NCBI GenBank assembly: GCA_025355595.1
Contig: JANXZI010000499.1
Coordinates: 1 to 23,359, forward strand
Length of the DNA stretch: 23,359 nucleotides
Direction: 5' to 3'
DNA from: Spartobacteria bacterium
GTDB taxonomy: Bacteria > Verrucomicrobiota > Verrucomicrobiia > Chthoniobacterales > Chthoniobacteraceae
Shown here: positions 1 through 7,813 of the stretch, in pieces
Position numbering within the stretch: position 1 is the first letter of the stretch
How the letters are laid out: every line of letters starts with the position of its first letter
The notes under the pieces: model-generated
What the model was told of the DNA's origin: nothing
The model's database searches: none
The model's input: the letters and a program-made list of their open reading frames with translations, nothing else
Program-made: the position numbers and the translations under genes

Positions 1-749
1 CCGCCATCGATGTTGATCGTCTGGCCGGTGATGTTCGCAGCGTGATCGGAGGCGAGGAAGACGGCCATCGCGGCGAATTCCGCGGGCGTCTGCCAGCGCC
101 CGAGCGGCGACACTTTGCGGATCTTTTCCGCGGCCCATGCCTCGTAGTCCTGCCGCTCGGACGGCGGGAGATTCGCCTGACCCGCCTTCCAAACCGATTG
201 GTTCAGGTCGGTCTTCACCATGCCCGGCGAGAGTGCGTTCACTCGAATGCCGTGCGGCGCGAAATCCTTCGCGGCACATTGCGTGAAGTTGATCAGCCCT
301 GCCTTCGCCGCGCTATACGGCGGGTCAGTCTGCGAGCCGATCTGCCCGGCGACGGAGACGAGGAAAAGCATCGAGCCGCGTCCGCGTGCGATGAGCTTTG
401 GCGCGAAGGCGTGGGCGACATTCACCGCACCGATCAGGTTGATTTCCAGCACGCGCGCCCAGTCTGCCGGATCGAGATTCCAAAATGGGAACCCGAATTT
501 CCCCGAGCCCGCGCCGATGGAGAAGACAACGTGATCCACTTCGCCAATGCTGTCGGCGAATGCGCGCACGTCGTCGTATCGTGTCACCTCGCCCGTGGTG
601 TTCGGGTGGCCGGGCGGCGGCGCACCCGGAGACCGATCGAATCCGCGCACGCGGCAGCCTTCCGCCAGAAAATCTTGGGCGATCGCGCGGCCGATTCCAT
701 TGGCAGCGCCAAACACGACAGCGGTCTGTCCTTCGAGGTTCAATTTCAT
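1..749 (-). CDS. SDR-family NAD(P)-dependent oxidoreductase (C-terminus cut by window edge)
   Basis: Reading the complement from the ATG at 749 gives 249 codons open to the window edge, so the last few residues are missing. The protein is a classical short-chain dehydrogenase. It shows the glycine-rich cofactor loop GAANGIG (residues 14-20), a structural Asn in EINL (about 104), the catalytic triad Ser132, Tyr145 and Lys149 (YSAAK), the PG motif after the fifth strand (175-176), and the usual ending ITGQTINIDGG. Asp38 after the second strand suggests preference for NAD over NADP. Such enzymes reduce or oxidise keto/hydroxy groups in the cytoplasm; the substrate cannot be read from the sequence. 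It is transcribed away from the transglutaminase-like gene, with about 150 bases between the two starts. No Shine-Dalgarno is seen. Family certain, specific function unknown. Confidence 0.93.
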   Translation of the reverse strand, partial: MKLNLEGQTAVVFGAANGIGRAIAQDFLAEGCRVRGFDRSPGAPPPGHPNTTGEVTRYDDVRAFADSIGEVDHVVFSIGAGSGKFGFPFWNLDPADWARVLEINLIGAVNVAHAFAPKLIARGRGSMLFLVSVAGQIGSQTDPPYSAAKAGLINFTQCAAKDFAPHGIRVNALSPGMVKTDLNQSVWKAGQANLPPSERQDYEAWAAEKIRKVSPLGRWQTPAEFAAMAVFLASDHAANITGQTINIDG

Positions 750-898
750 GCCGCACTCTGTCCCCGTCTTCGCGTGGCTAGAAAGCGGATTTCCGCTGCG
801 TCGAGTGGAACGGCGCGAAGATGCAGAAGGGCGAACTGCAATTCGATGCGAGGATGAAGTGATTTGAAGACGGCTGGGGTTTCCCTATCGTCGCCCGC

Positions 899-2368
899 AT
901 GAACTGTCGTTTCGCCCCCCTTGCTGTTGCCTTCTTTTCCGTTCTCGTGGTGCGGCCGCTCCGTGCAGCGGTCGAGAATTTCAAAGTCACCGCGAGCCAT
1001 GGCGTGGATACAACATCGTTGGAGAGCATCGTGCGCGATGTCACGACGCAGGCTCGCGCGAAGACGAACGATGAAAAGGCCGTGGCGATCTACGAGTGGC
1101 TTCACCGCGCCATTTTTCATCAGGCCTATCCGACGGAGAATGCGCCGCAAAGCGTGGGGCCGCTGAAGCTGCTCAACGTCTATGGCTGGGGCCTGTGCGG
1201 CGGTCAGCATACGGTGCTCAAGGCGCTTTATGAAACCGCGGGCTGGGAGTGCCGCTATGTCGGCTGGTCGAGTCCCGGGCACACGACTATCGAGGTGAAA
1301 TACGACGGGAAATGGCATTACCTCGACGTGTTTCTGAAATGCTACTTTTGGGCGAAGGACAGGAGCCACATCGTGAGCCAGGAGGAAATCGCCGCCGATT
1401 TTTCGCTGGTGATGGATGCCGTCAAGGATGGCCGCGCTGCGCCCTCGCATCTTTGCTGCGGCGACGGGGCGGAAGGAATCATCACCGGCGTGAAGAGTCG
1501 CAAAATCGCGGGCGACTCGAAGGGATGGGCATCGGTGACGTGGCGCGACGAAGGCTATTCGCCAAAGCTGCGCCTGCCCTGTGGCTCGTCACTGCGTCTG
1601 GAATGGAAAGGAGAAGACAAGGCGTGGGCTGGCAGTGGGGGAGCGCCGAAGCACAGTTGTGGCATGAAGGATTTTCGGAACGACCCCGTGCTTGGCCCCG
1701 TATTTGAGCACTACGGCCCGCGTGCGTGGGCCAACGGGACATTTAGCTACCAGCCCGATTTTTCCCAACTCGCGGACGTGGCGGACATCACCCTCACCGA
1801 TGCCAAAGCCGCGGCTGGCGCGCTGACGGCGACGGGCGGGAAAGGTGTCGCCATTTTCCGAATGCCGCTGCCCTACGCGTGGGTGAGTGCGGACGTGAAG
1901 GCCGTGTTCGCCGGCGAAGGTGCCCTCTCCATTTCCACCGATAACGGCAGGACATGGAAGCCCTGCGCCGCTGGCGATATTTCCAAGCTGGTGAAACAGA
2001 AATACGACGTGTGCATTCGCGCGGAGTTTTCCAAGACGCTGGACAGCTTCGCAATCAAGGCAGTGGTCGAGCACAACCGAGGTGTGCTCCCATACCTCAA
2101 ACCCGGCGCAAACAGCCTCACCGCCTCCACAGACGCAGCGCTCCCGGCGGGGACGAGCGCCGCCGTGAAATTCGCATGGCAGGAAGCGAACGCGCCCGCC
2201 AAACGCCCGCAGTTTGACGGAACCGGGGTGACCTATGGTGAGGAGAAATCCATCACCCGTGAACTCACCGGCACCGCAACCACTTTCGCCATTCAGGCCG
2301 GCGGCAACACCCCTCCGAAAATGCGGTATGTGGAGCGGTCTGTGCGGAGCAAGGACACGGTGAAGTAG
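899..2368 (+). CDS. Secreted transglutaminase-like domain protein
   Basis: A 489-residue protein with an N-terminal signal peptide (hydrophobic stretch about residues 5-20, probable cleavage near LRAA-VENF), hence exported. A transglutaminase-like core lies at about 40-155: the nucleophile is Cys100 in GWGLCGGQH, followed by His128 (SSPGHTT) and Asp143 (KWHYLD), in the order and spacing of the papain-like Cys-His-Asp triad. The remaining 300 or so residues have no motif I recognise; they look like beta-rich extracellular domains, including a Ser/Asp/Asn-rich turn ISTDNGRTW of the kind seen in beta-propeller-like repeats. In this family the triad may cross-link or hydrolyse amide bonds, but many secreted bacterial members have unknown substrates. 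ATG at 899 is chosen because it gives a complete signal peptide. No ribosome binding site is visible. Confidence 0.85.
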   Translation: MNCRFAPLAVAFFSVLVVRPLRAAVENFKVTASHGVDTTSLESIVRDVTTQARAKTNDEKAVAIYEWLHRAIFHQAYPTENAPQSVGPLKLLNVYGWGLCGGQHTVLKALYETAGWECRYVGWSSPGHTTIEVKYDGKWHYLDVFLKCYFWAKDRSHIVSQEEIAADFSLVMDAVKDGRAAPSHLCCGDGAEGIITGVKSRKIAGDSKGWASVTWRDEGYSPKLRLPCGSSLRLEWKGEDKAWAGSGGAPKHSCGMKDFRNDPVLGPVFEHYGPRAWANGTFSYQPDFSQLADVADITLTDAKAAAGALTATGGKGVAIFRMPLPYAWVSADVKAVFAGEGALSISTDNGRTWKPCAAGDISKLVKQKYDVCIRAEFSKTLDSFAIKAVVEHNRGVLPYLKPGANSLTASTDAALPAGTSAAVKFAWQEANAPAKRPQFDGTGVTYGEEKSITRELTGTATTFAIQAGGNTPPKMRYVERSVRSKDTVK

Positions 2369-2537
2369 CCTCGCGGGGTTCAAGCTGCAAAGCGCTCCCC
2401 TTGATCTTGCCGCCACGCATTCTTGGACAGGAAAGGAATCACGCCCCGAAACATGGCCGCGGAAAGATTTCCCTTTCACGCGGCTGCACGACGGCTAGCA
2501 CCTCGGGCCAACTCTCCTCCACACCTGCACGAAACGT

Positions 2538-3524
2538 ATGACCTCGAAAAAACCACTCGTCGGAATCATTGACTGGGCGAAGTCGCCGCTCGGCGATCCG
2601 GAATCCGCCGCCGAGCGCGCGGTGATCGGCGATGCCGCGGAAGTGGGGCGGTTCCTGTGCTCGGGCGATGAGGATTTCACGGACGAAATCTGCGGTGCCG
2701 ATGCGCTCATCGTCTGGCACAACACACCGATCACCGCCGTCGGAATCGCGCGGCTGCGCAACTGCCGCGCGCTCATCCGCAATGGCGTGGGCTTTGATTC
2801 CGTGGACATCGCGGCGGCACGCGAGCGTGGCATCGCCGTGTGCAACGTGCCGGACTACGGCACCGAGGAGGTTGCGGACCATGCGATCGCTCTTGCGATG
2901 GCACTGTGCCGGCAGCTTTTTCCACTTGACCAGGAGGCGAAGCGGCTCGGCTGGATCATCCGCGTGGAGCCCAGGCTGCGGCGCTTGCGCGAGCTGACGT
3001 TTGGCGTGCTCGGACTTGGAGCCATCGGCACTGCGACGGCGCTTCGGGCGAAGGCACTGGGTTTCAAAGTCGTCTTCTACGATCCGTATCTGCCGAATGG
3101 CGCAGACAAGGCCGTGGGCATCTCGCGTGTGCGCACGCTCGACGAGTTGCTGGCAAAGGCCGATGTGCTCTCCCTGCATTGTCCGCTCACTGACGAGACG
3201 CGCCACCTGATCGCGGAGCGCGAACTAGCGGTGATGAAGCCGGGCGCATTCATCGTGAACACCGCACGCGGCGCGGTGATCAGGAAGACCGCGATCCTCG
3301 CCGCACTGCGCGAGGGGCGCATCGCCGGGGCCGGTCTCGATGTCGTGGAGGACGAGCCGCTGAAGACTGCGGAGGAAGCCGCCGCGCCGAATCTCATCGT
3401 CACGTGCCACGCGGCGTTTTGCAGCGTGGAGTCGAAGTTGGAGATGCGCGCCACTTCTGCGCGCATCGCGCTCGCCGCCGTGCGCGGCGAGCCGCTGGAG
3501 AATGTCGTCAATGGAGTGTCCTGA
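2538..3524 (+). CDS. D-2-hydroxyacid dehydrogenase (CtBP-like / phosphoglycerate dehydrogenase superfamily)
   Basis: A 328-residue cytoplasmic enzyme, normal length for the family. The Rossmann loop GLGAIG is at 159-164, with an acidic residue at the end of the following strand (YDPYL, Asp182), indicating NAD(H). The catalytic set is complete: Arg244 in NTARGAVI, Glu273 in VVEDEPL, and His291 in CHAAFCS. The His context (H-x-A-F-x-S) resembles the C-terminal-binding-protein-like subgroup rather than SerA, and there is no ACT domain at the C-terminus. The reaction would be reversible reduction of a 2-keto acid to a D-2-hydroxy acid; the natural substrate is not evident. It lies 169 bases downstream of the transglutaminase-like gene on the same strand, probably as its own unit. 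ATG 2538 is the only good start; no Shine-Dalgarno precedes it. Confidence 0.92.
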   Translation: MTSKKPLVGIIDWAKSPLGDPESAAERAVIGDAAEVGRFLCSGDEDFTDEICGADALIVWHNTPITAVGIARLRNCRALIRNGVGFDSVDIAAARERGIAVCNVPDYGTEEVADHAIALAMALCRQLFPLDQEAKRLGWIIRVEPRLRRLRELTFGVLGLGAIGTATALRAKALGFKVVFYDPYLPNGADKAVGISRVRTLDELLAKADVLSLHCPLTDETRHLIAERELAVMKPGAFIVNTARGAVIRKTAILAALREGRIAGAGLDVVEDEPLKTAEEAAAPNLIVTCHAAFCSVESKLEMRATSARIALAAVRGEPLENVVNGVS

Positions 3525-3548
3525 ATTCCGAACCAGATCCCCCGCACC

Positions 3549-3992
3549 ATGAATCCCGTCCCCCTCGAGTTTCCCGTGTCGCCCGCCAACGGTTTCCGTG
3601 CGTTTTCGAGCGTGGCGTCGAAGCGGTTCCCGACAGTCGGCAGCGGTGGCCGCTCGGTCATGGCGGGGCCCGTGTATCATTTCGACGCGGCGAATCCCTC
3701 GCCGATCAAACTGCCCGAGGCGCTCGACGGGCGGCTGTTCATCTACGAGTGGATGCGGAACTGGATTCAGACCGTGAAGCTCGGCACGCCGGGGCCGGAG
3801 ACTGAGCCATTCGTGCCCGCGATGACGCTGCGGCGGCCGATTGACATGAAGCTCGGCGCAGACGGCGCGCTCTACGTGATCGAATACGGCGACAAATGGT
3901 GGGAGAACGCGGACAGCCGCATCGTCCGCATCGTCTATCGCCGAGGAAACCGCGCGCCGGTTGCTACGGCGCTGCGGGCTTTTCGCGGATGA
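3549..3992 (+). pseudogene. Fragment of a PQQ/sorbosone-dehydrogenase-type secreted protein
   Basis: A 147-codon open frame. Residues about 28-138 read like an internal piece of the large secreted sugar-dehydrogenase-type proteins common in PVC and Bacteroidota genomes: VGSGGRSVMAGPVYHFDAAN, LFIYEWMRNWI, a PFVPAMTLRRPIDMKLG stretch, DGALYVIEYGDKWW and RIVYRRGNRAPVA. Whole members of this family are many hundreds of residues long, carry a signal peptide and several propeller blades before this piece, and often continue with a PKD or cytochrome c domain after the NRAPVA motif. Here both ends are missing, residues 1-27 are not recognisable, and no signal peptide exists, so the product is probably non-functional. 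The frame ends 29 bases inside the convergent DUF4175-like gene. A real short gene is possible but less likely. Confidence 0.7.
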
Positions 3993-5703
3993 GATCGCCG
4001 AGGCGCGTGGCGAGATCCTGCTGGCTCTGGCGGACGGCATCGAGCGACTGGAGCGTGTCGTTCAGACGGTTCGCGAGGTCCGCGCGCTTTTCCTCGTCGG
4101 TGACGATGCGCGCCTGCCAGTGCTCGGGCATGATGACGATGCCGGGGCCGGTCACGTCGTTTGCGTCGCGAGCTTCGAGCCAGAAATCCATCGTGTCGTT
4201 CTCGGCGGGCGCTGGCGTGAGGCGCGCGATTTTCCACTCGAAGCGCCGCGCCAGCACCTTCGGCTGCTCGCCGCCGAGGTCGAGTTCCAGCGTGTTGTGC
4301 GGCGCGCCTTCGGTCCAGTTCACAGCGTAGTGCAGCAGCACCCTTGCGACGCCAAAATCGTCCTTTGCCTCGAAGCCGAGCAACAGTGTGGCGTTGCGCG
4401 TGAGCAGTTCTTCGCGCCGCGCTGGCAGCAGGATGCGGATGGTCGGCGCGGTGTCCGGCACGATCTCGATGCGATGCACGGCCATCGCGCGTGACTCGAC
4501 GCCCTCGGGGTCCGTGAGCAGAAAGGTCACGCCCGCGACATCCTTCGCGGGAATCTCCGCCGAGCCGATCCACTCGCCCGCTTCATTGGCGACGAGCGGC
4601 GTGCTGCGAATCACCGTCGTCGGTTCCGCTCCGGTGAGGCGCATCGTGGCGCTGCGCAGCGGCGCGGTTGCGGTGAGGCGCGCGACGAGTTTTGATCCTG
4701 CGAGGAGTTTGAGATTTCCCTGCTGGCGGCGCATCGGCGGGAGCTTCGTGTACGCGGGCCATTGCTGATCGTATGCGATGGCCGAGATCGCCGGGCGTTG
4801 GCGCGCGCGTACGGTCGCGGTGTCGGTGCGGTTGTCGCCGAGTTCGATGCGGTATCGGAAATTTTCCTGCACGCTTTGCAGCGTGCGCGAAAAGCGGACG
4901 GGCTCGGCGGGCGTCGGATCGAACGAGAATTCCTGCCGGCGTCCGTTCGCCGGCTCGACGATGAGTTTGCCGGATTTTGGAACGACGCCCGCAACCGTGG
5001 CCTCGATGCGCAGGTCGTCGCCGATGGCGATGACGCGAGCACCGGTGAACGCGACGATCATCGTTTTGCGCGGCACCGGCACATTCATCAGCAGTGCGCG
5101 CCGGAAGAGCGGCCAGCTCGCGCGCCCGCCGGTAAACCAAAGCGCGCCCGCGAGGAGCGTCCCGGCTGCGGCGATGCGCGCCCAGCGGCGAAGCGTGTCA
5201 GTTTTTACCGCATCGTCGAACGGCGCGTCCGCGGCGATTTCAGCGGTCTCCTCGATGAGTGCATTCACGAGCGAGCGGCTCACGCTGTCGCGGGCATCGT
5301 CCGGGGCCTCCGCATTTTGGCCGCGGGAAAGCTGCACGCTTGCGATGAAACGGCTGCGGAATTGCGGCAGCGCACGCTCAATGGCGAGCGCGACGCGGTC
5401 ATCATCCGGGCGGTGCAGCCAGTGGCGGATGCCGAAGCGCCACGCGAGGGCAGTCGCAACGCCGACGCCACCCAAGAGCAATGCTGCGCGTGCGGCAAAG
5501 GGAAGTGCGAGCAGCCAGTCGAGCGGCATCTCGATCGCGAGCCACGTGAGCAAAGCGGTGAGAGCCATCGCGATCCCGGTGCGCAGCGCGACGCCGCACT
5601 GCCTGCGGCGCACGCGATCCAAATGCGCGGCGAGTGCGGGTGCCGCTTTGGACAGGCGCGGCTCGGCGAAGATTTCGGGCACGCGGAGAAACTGAGCGAT
5701 CAA
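3964..5703 (-). CDS. DUF4175-like large membrane protein
   Basis: From the TTG at 5703 the protein is 579 residues. Two hydrophobic helices lie near the N-terminus (about 45-65 and 70-90) and a third at about 165-180 (AAAGTLLAGALWF). A long extracytoplasmic part follows, containing the phrases APTIRILLPARREELLTR and FEAKDDFGVARVLLHY that typify the DUF4175-like proteins of PVC bacteria, and a short alpha-helical tail rich in Gln/Asp. In other genomes such proteins sit with MoxR ATPases, DUF58 and von Willebrand proteins; no such partners are in view here. The frame stays open up to a TTG at 5832, but those 43 extra codons lie in an intergenic inverted repeat and read NSELGTWNSEL, so I do not accept them. 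GTG 5682 and ATG 5568 are other possible starts. Function unknown. Confidence 0.75.
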   Translation of the reverse strand: MIAQFLRVPEIFAEPRLSKAAPALAAHLDRVRRRQCGVALRTGIAMALTALLTWLAIEMPLDWLLALPFAARAALLLGGVGVATALAWRFGIRHWLHRPDDDRVALAIERALPQFRSRFIASVQLSRGQNAEAPDDARDSVSRSLVNALIEETAEIAADAPFDDAVKTDTLRRWARIAAAGTLLAGALWFTGGRASWPLFRRALLMNVPVPRKTMIVAFTGARVIAIGDDLRIEATVAGVVPKSGKLIVEPANGRRQEFSFDPTPAEPVRFSRTLQSVQENFRYRIELGDNRTDTATVRARQRPAISAIAYDQQWPAYTKLPPMRRQQGNLKLLAGSKLVARLTATAPLRSATMRLTGAEPTTVIRSTPLVANEAGEWIGSAEIPAKDVAGVTFLLTDPEGVESRAMAVHRIEIVPDTAPTIRILLPARREELLTRNATLLLGFEAKDDFGVARVLLHYAVNWTEGAPHNTLELDLGGEQPKVLARRFEWKIARLTPAPAENDTMDFWLEARDANDVTGPGIVIMPEHWQARIVTDEEKRADLANRLNDTLQSLDAVRQSQQDLATRLGDLIREKPAAP

Positions 5704-5851
5704 TTCTGAGTTCCAAGTTCCAAGTTCTGAGTTCCGAGTTCCGAGTTCAGCCCGCCGCAGGCGCGTTGGGAAATTTGGATGAGTTCGGTGAAGTTGCTGA
5801 CGCCGCTGCGCGGGGCTGAACTCGGAACTCAAAACTTGGAACTCAGAAATT
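5702..5851. repeat. Composite inverted repeat with 7-bp-periodic arms (locus 1)
   Basis: The left arm consists of GTTCCAA, GTTCCAA, GTTCTGA, GTTCCGA, GTTCCGA and GTTCAGC units at 5710-5751 and ends in core A, AGCCCGCCGCAGGCGC, at 5749-5764. The right arm (5802-5851) is close to its reverse complement: core B (AGCCCCGCGCAGCGGC on the minus strand, 5802-5817) followed by GAACTCG/GAACTCA/TTGGAACTCAGAA-type units. A spacer of about 37 bases separates the arms. The element can fold into one long hairpin in DNA or RNA. It directly abuts the start of the DUF4175-like gene and lies just downstream of tRNA-Ala. A homologous element in the opposite orientation is at 20498-20644. Confidence 0.9.
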
Positions 5852-5853
5852 TG

Positions 5854-5880
5854 AAAAAAGCGGCATGCCTGGGCCTCCGC
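5854..5880 (-). terminator. Possible weak terminator after tRNA-Ala
   Basis: Downstream of the tRNA on the minus strand there is a short GCGG...CCGC stem (5877-5880 with 5860-5863), followed at once by six T residues on that strand (5854-5859). The position, about 25 bases past the tRNA CCA end, fits transcription termination of the tRNA. The four-pair stem with a 13-base loop is weak, so this is tentative. Confidence 0.3.
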
Positions 5881-5903
5881 GTTTCATCAACCGCGTGCGA
5901 AAC

Positions 5904-5979
5904 TGGTGGAGAGTAGGGGGTTCGAACCCCTGACCTCCGCAATGCCATTGCGGCGCTCTACCAACTGAGCTAACTCCCC
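5904..5979 (-). tRNA. tRNA-Ala (anticodon GGC)
   Basis: The complement reads as a complete cloverleaf of 76 bases including an encoded CCA. The acceptor arm GGGGAGT pairs with ACTCTCC (one G-T pair). The D-arm region is TAGCTCAGTTGGTAGAGC, the anticodon stem CCGCA/TGCGG encloses the loop ATGGCAT with anticodon GGC, and the T arm AGGGG-TTCGAAC-CCCCT is canonical. The discriminator is A, followed by CCA (5904-5906). The G-C/T-rich acceptor lacks an obvious G3-U70 pair; the only wobble is elsewhere in the stem, but the anticodon GGC is decisive for alanine. It stands alone between the locus-1 repeat and the DUF4407 gene. Confidence 0.97.
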
Positions 5980-6071
5980 GTTCGCGGCGGGCGGGAAACA
6001 TGGGAATCCGAGGTGTGCTTTGCAAGGTGAATTTTCGCCGCACGCACTTCGTTTTCGTTCTGGAGTTCGCC

Positions 6072-7733
6072 CTATCGCTCGTCGGCGCCATTGCCGCGGC
6101 GCGGGTGGCTCTCGAGCAGGCGGCGGGCGCTGGAATCCTCGCTCATGCCAAGTGCGGACCAGTCGCGTGCGTGCTCGCCATACTTCGCCCAGAATGCGCG
6201 CAGGTTTTGGTTTGAGACAAATTCCGGATGCTCGACGAGCACGTCGTATGGGCCGGGGCGGCTGAATATTTTCGCCATGATCGGGACGAGGTCCAGGACG
6301 AAGAGCGTGCCGAAGATCACGAGGAACTGGAAAATGCCGGCGATCCATTTTTTGCCCTGCTCGCCGAGTTCTTTCGCATCGGCGTCGGGGGCGGGGAGGA
6401 AGATCACGTTGTAGAGACCGATCGTCTCCTCCATCGGATCGAGGACGCCGTTCATCTTGCGGCCAAGGCGTGCGATGGGCGGGCCAAATTCGTCGTCGGC
6501 GCGCTTCATGCCGCTCTTGTTTTCATCCTCGAGGGTTGCCGTCTTTTCGGTGATGCGCGCGAGGCGGAGCGGATGCTCGGTTTCCATTTCCGCGATCTCG
6601 GCGGTGACTTTTTCGAGGCGCTGCTTGCGGATGCGCTCCTTCTCCTTGGCCTCGTCCACGAATGCGGCGCGCTTCGTGCCGAGTGCGTCGAGATACGCGT
6701 TCTTGTCGGTGAGCCGCGCGGAGGCGAGCTGCCTGTCGCCCGCGAGGAGTGCGGCGGTCTGTGCGGACTCGCCGCCCTCCAGTCGTCGGATGTCGGTGAC
6801 AACACCACGGTCGCGCATCTGCATGTCCTTGAGGCGCGGGCCGTCGCCGGCCTTCTTCGTCTCGGGGTAGAATTCGTTCGGCTGCCCGAGAGCTTCGCGG
6901 GCGATGGCTTCGACGAGGCGGCGGTGGAGATCCTGCCGCTCATTGAGTTCGGCTTTCGTCTTCGTGAGCGTTTCCTTTTGCGCCTCGATCTGCGCGATCA
7001 CGGTGCGCGTGCCGCCGCTCGCGGGCGCGACAAAATCGGGTTCGCCGGCCTTCTTGCGCTCCTCCTCCATGCGCTCGTCGGCGTACGATTCGACGTTGAT
7101 GATCGCCTTCTGCAAATCCGGAAGCTGCGCGATGAGCGCGTCGCGTTTCACCGTGTAATCAGCGATGTTCTGTTTGCGTTCCGCAGCCTCGTCGTCGTGG
7201 ACTTTCTGGAGATCGAGCGCGAGTTCCTTGCGGCGCGCGGCCTCCTTTTCGCGGAGCGTGTTCAGGCGGCCCTGGATTTCGGTCTGGATGCGATGCGTGA
7301 TCGCGGGGCGGTACTGGTCGAGGCAGAATGGAAATGCGATGGCCACACTCACGACACCGGACAGCGCGAAGCGGAAGACGACCTGCATGAGCTTGCGCCA
7401 CCACGGCTGGAAGGGCCGGTAGGTCGCGAGCAGGATGCGATCAGTATTCATGATCACGAAGGCCCACGCCAGCGCGATGCCGAGGACCGCAAGCCATGGC
7501 GGGTCGGCGAAGCGGCTCTTCGCGTAGAAAATCATGCCGAGGAAGGACATGATCGTCGGGATGAGCACGGTGCTGCCGAGCACCGCGACGCGTTCGCGTT
7601 CCGTCGCGGGGCAGTGCTGGAGCGTCTCCCAGCGCGCGCCCGCGAGCCAGTAGAGCGGGCGCATCCACCGGTCCCATCTCGACGGTGCATCGGCCTCGGG
7701 TGGGAGGGGATTTTCGGGTGGCTGCCAGTGCAT
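6072..7733 (-). CDS. DUF4407 domain-containing membrane protein with long coiled coil
   Basis: 553 residues from ATG 7733 (MHWQPP). The frame is open further upstream but enters the rhomboid gene. After a proline-rich cytoplasmic N-terminus (about 1-45) come three hydrophobic helices: around 50-75 (LGSTVLIPTIMSFLGMIFYA), 78-100 (WLAVLGIALAWAFVIMNTDR) and 115-135. A very charged, Glu/Lys/Arg/Gln-rich segment of roughly 300 residues follows, predicted to be mostly coiled coil, and then one last helix (GIFQFLVIFGTLFVLDLVPI) before a charged tail. This helix-coil-helix plan and the NTDRIL motif match DUF4407, a widespread family of unknown role. The rhomboid-like gene lies 80 bases upstream on the same strand, so the two may be co-transcribed. 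It would form a large extracytoplasmic or cytoplasmic stalk anchored at both ends. Confidence 0.85.
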   Translation of the reverse strand: MHWQPPENPLPPEADAPSRWDRWMRPLYWLAGARWETLQHCPATERERVAVLGSTVLIPTIMSFLGMIFYAKSRFADPPWLAVLGIALAWAFVIMNTDRILLATYRPFQPWWRKLMQVVFRFALSGVVSVAIAFPFCLDQYRPAITHRIQTEIQGRLNTLREKEAARRKELALDLQKVHDDEAAERKQNIADYTVKRDALIAQLPDLQKAIINVESYADERMEEERKKAGEPDFVAPASGGTRTVIAQIEAQKETLTKTKAELNERQDLHRRLVEAIAREALGQPNEFYPETKKAGDGPRLKDMQMRDRGVVTDIRRLEGGESAQTAALLAGDRQLASARLTDKNAYLDALGTKRAAFVDEAKEKERIRKQRLEKVTAEIAEMETEHPLRLARITEKTATLEDENKSGMKRADDEFGPPIARLGRKMNGVLDPMEETIGLYNVIFLPAPDADAKELGEQGKKWIAGIFQFLVIFGTLFVLDLVPIMAKIFSRPGPYDVLVEHPEFVSNQNLRAFWAKYGEHARDWSALGMSEDSSARRLLESHPRRGNGADER

Positions 7734-7813
7734 CGTGGTCGGGAGGCTATCGGTGGAAATCGCGTGCGCCAGTCCTGAAAATGGCGCGGACCGATTTTGT
7801 GGACGTCGGTGTC

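Noticed and set aside
784..797. Hairpin AGCGG-ATTT-CCGCT
   Set aside because: Five-pair stem with no T-run and no matching gene end; expected by chance in DNA of this composition.
42..857. 271-codon plus-strand frame
   Set aside because: Antisense of the short-chain dehydrogenase, whose cofactor and catalytic motifs are complete on the minus strand. The plus frame is Arg/His-rich and motif-free.
5980..6071. Promoter of tRNA-Ala
   Set aside because: TTGCAA and CATGTT spaced by 17 bases upstream of the tRNA on the minus strand were considered, but the -10 match is poor and no consensus for this lineage can be derived from one site.
6228..7778. 516-codon plus-strand frame
   Set aside because: Antisense of the DUF4407 gene. 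The minus strand has membrane helices and coiled coil; the plus frame has no recognisable domain.
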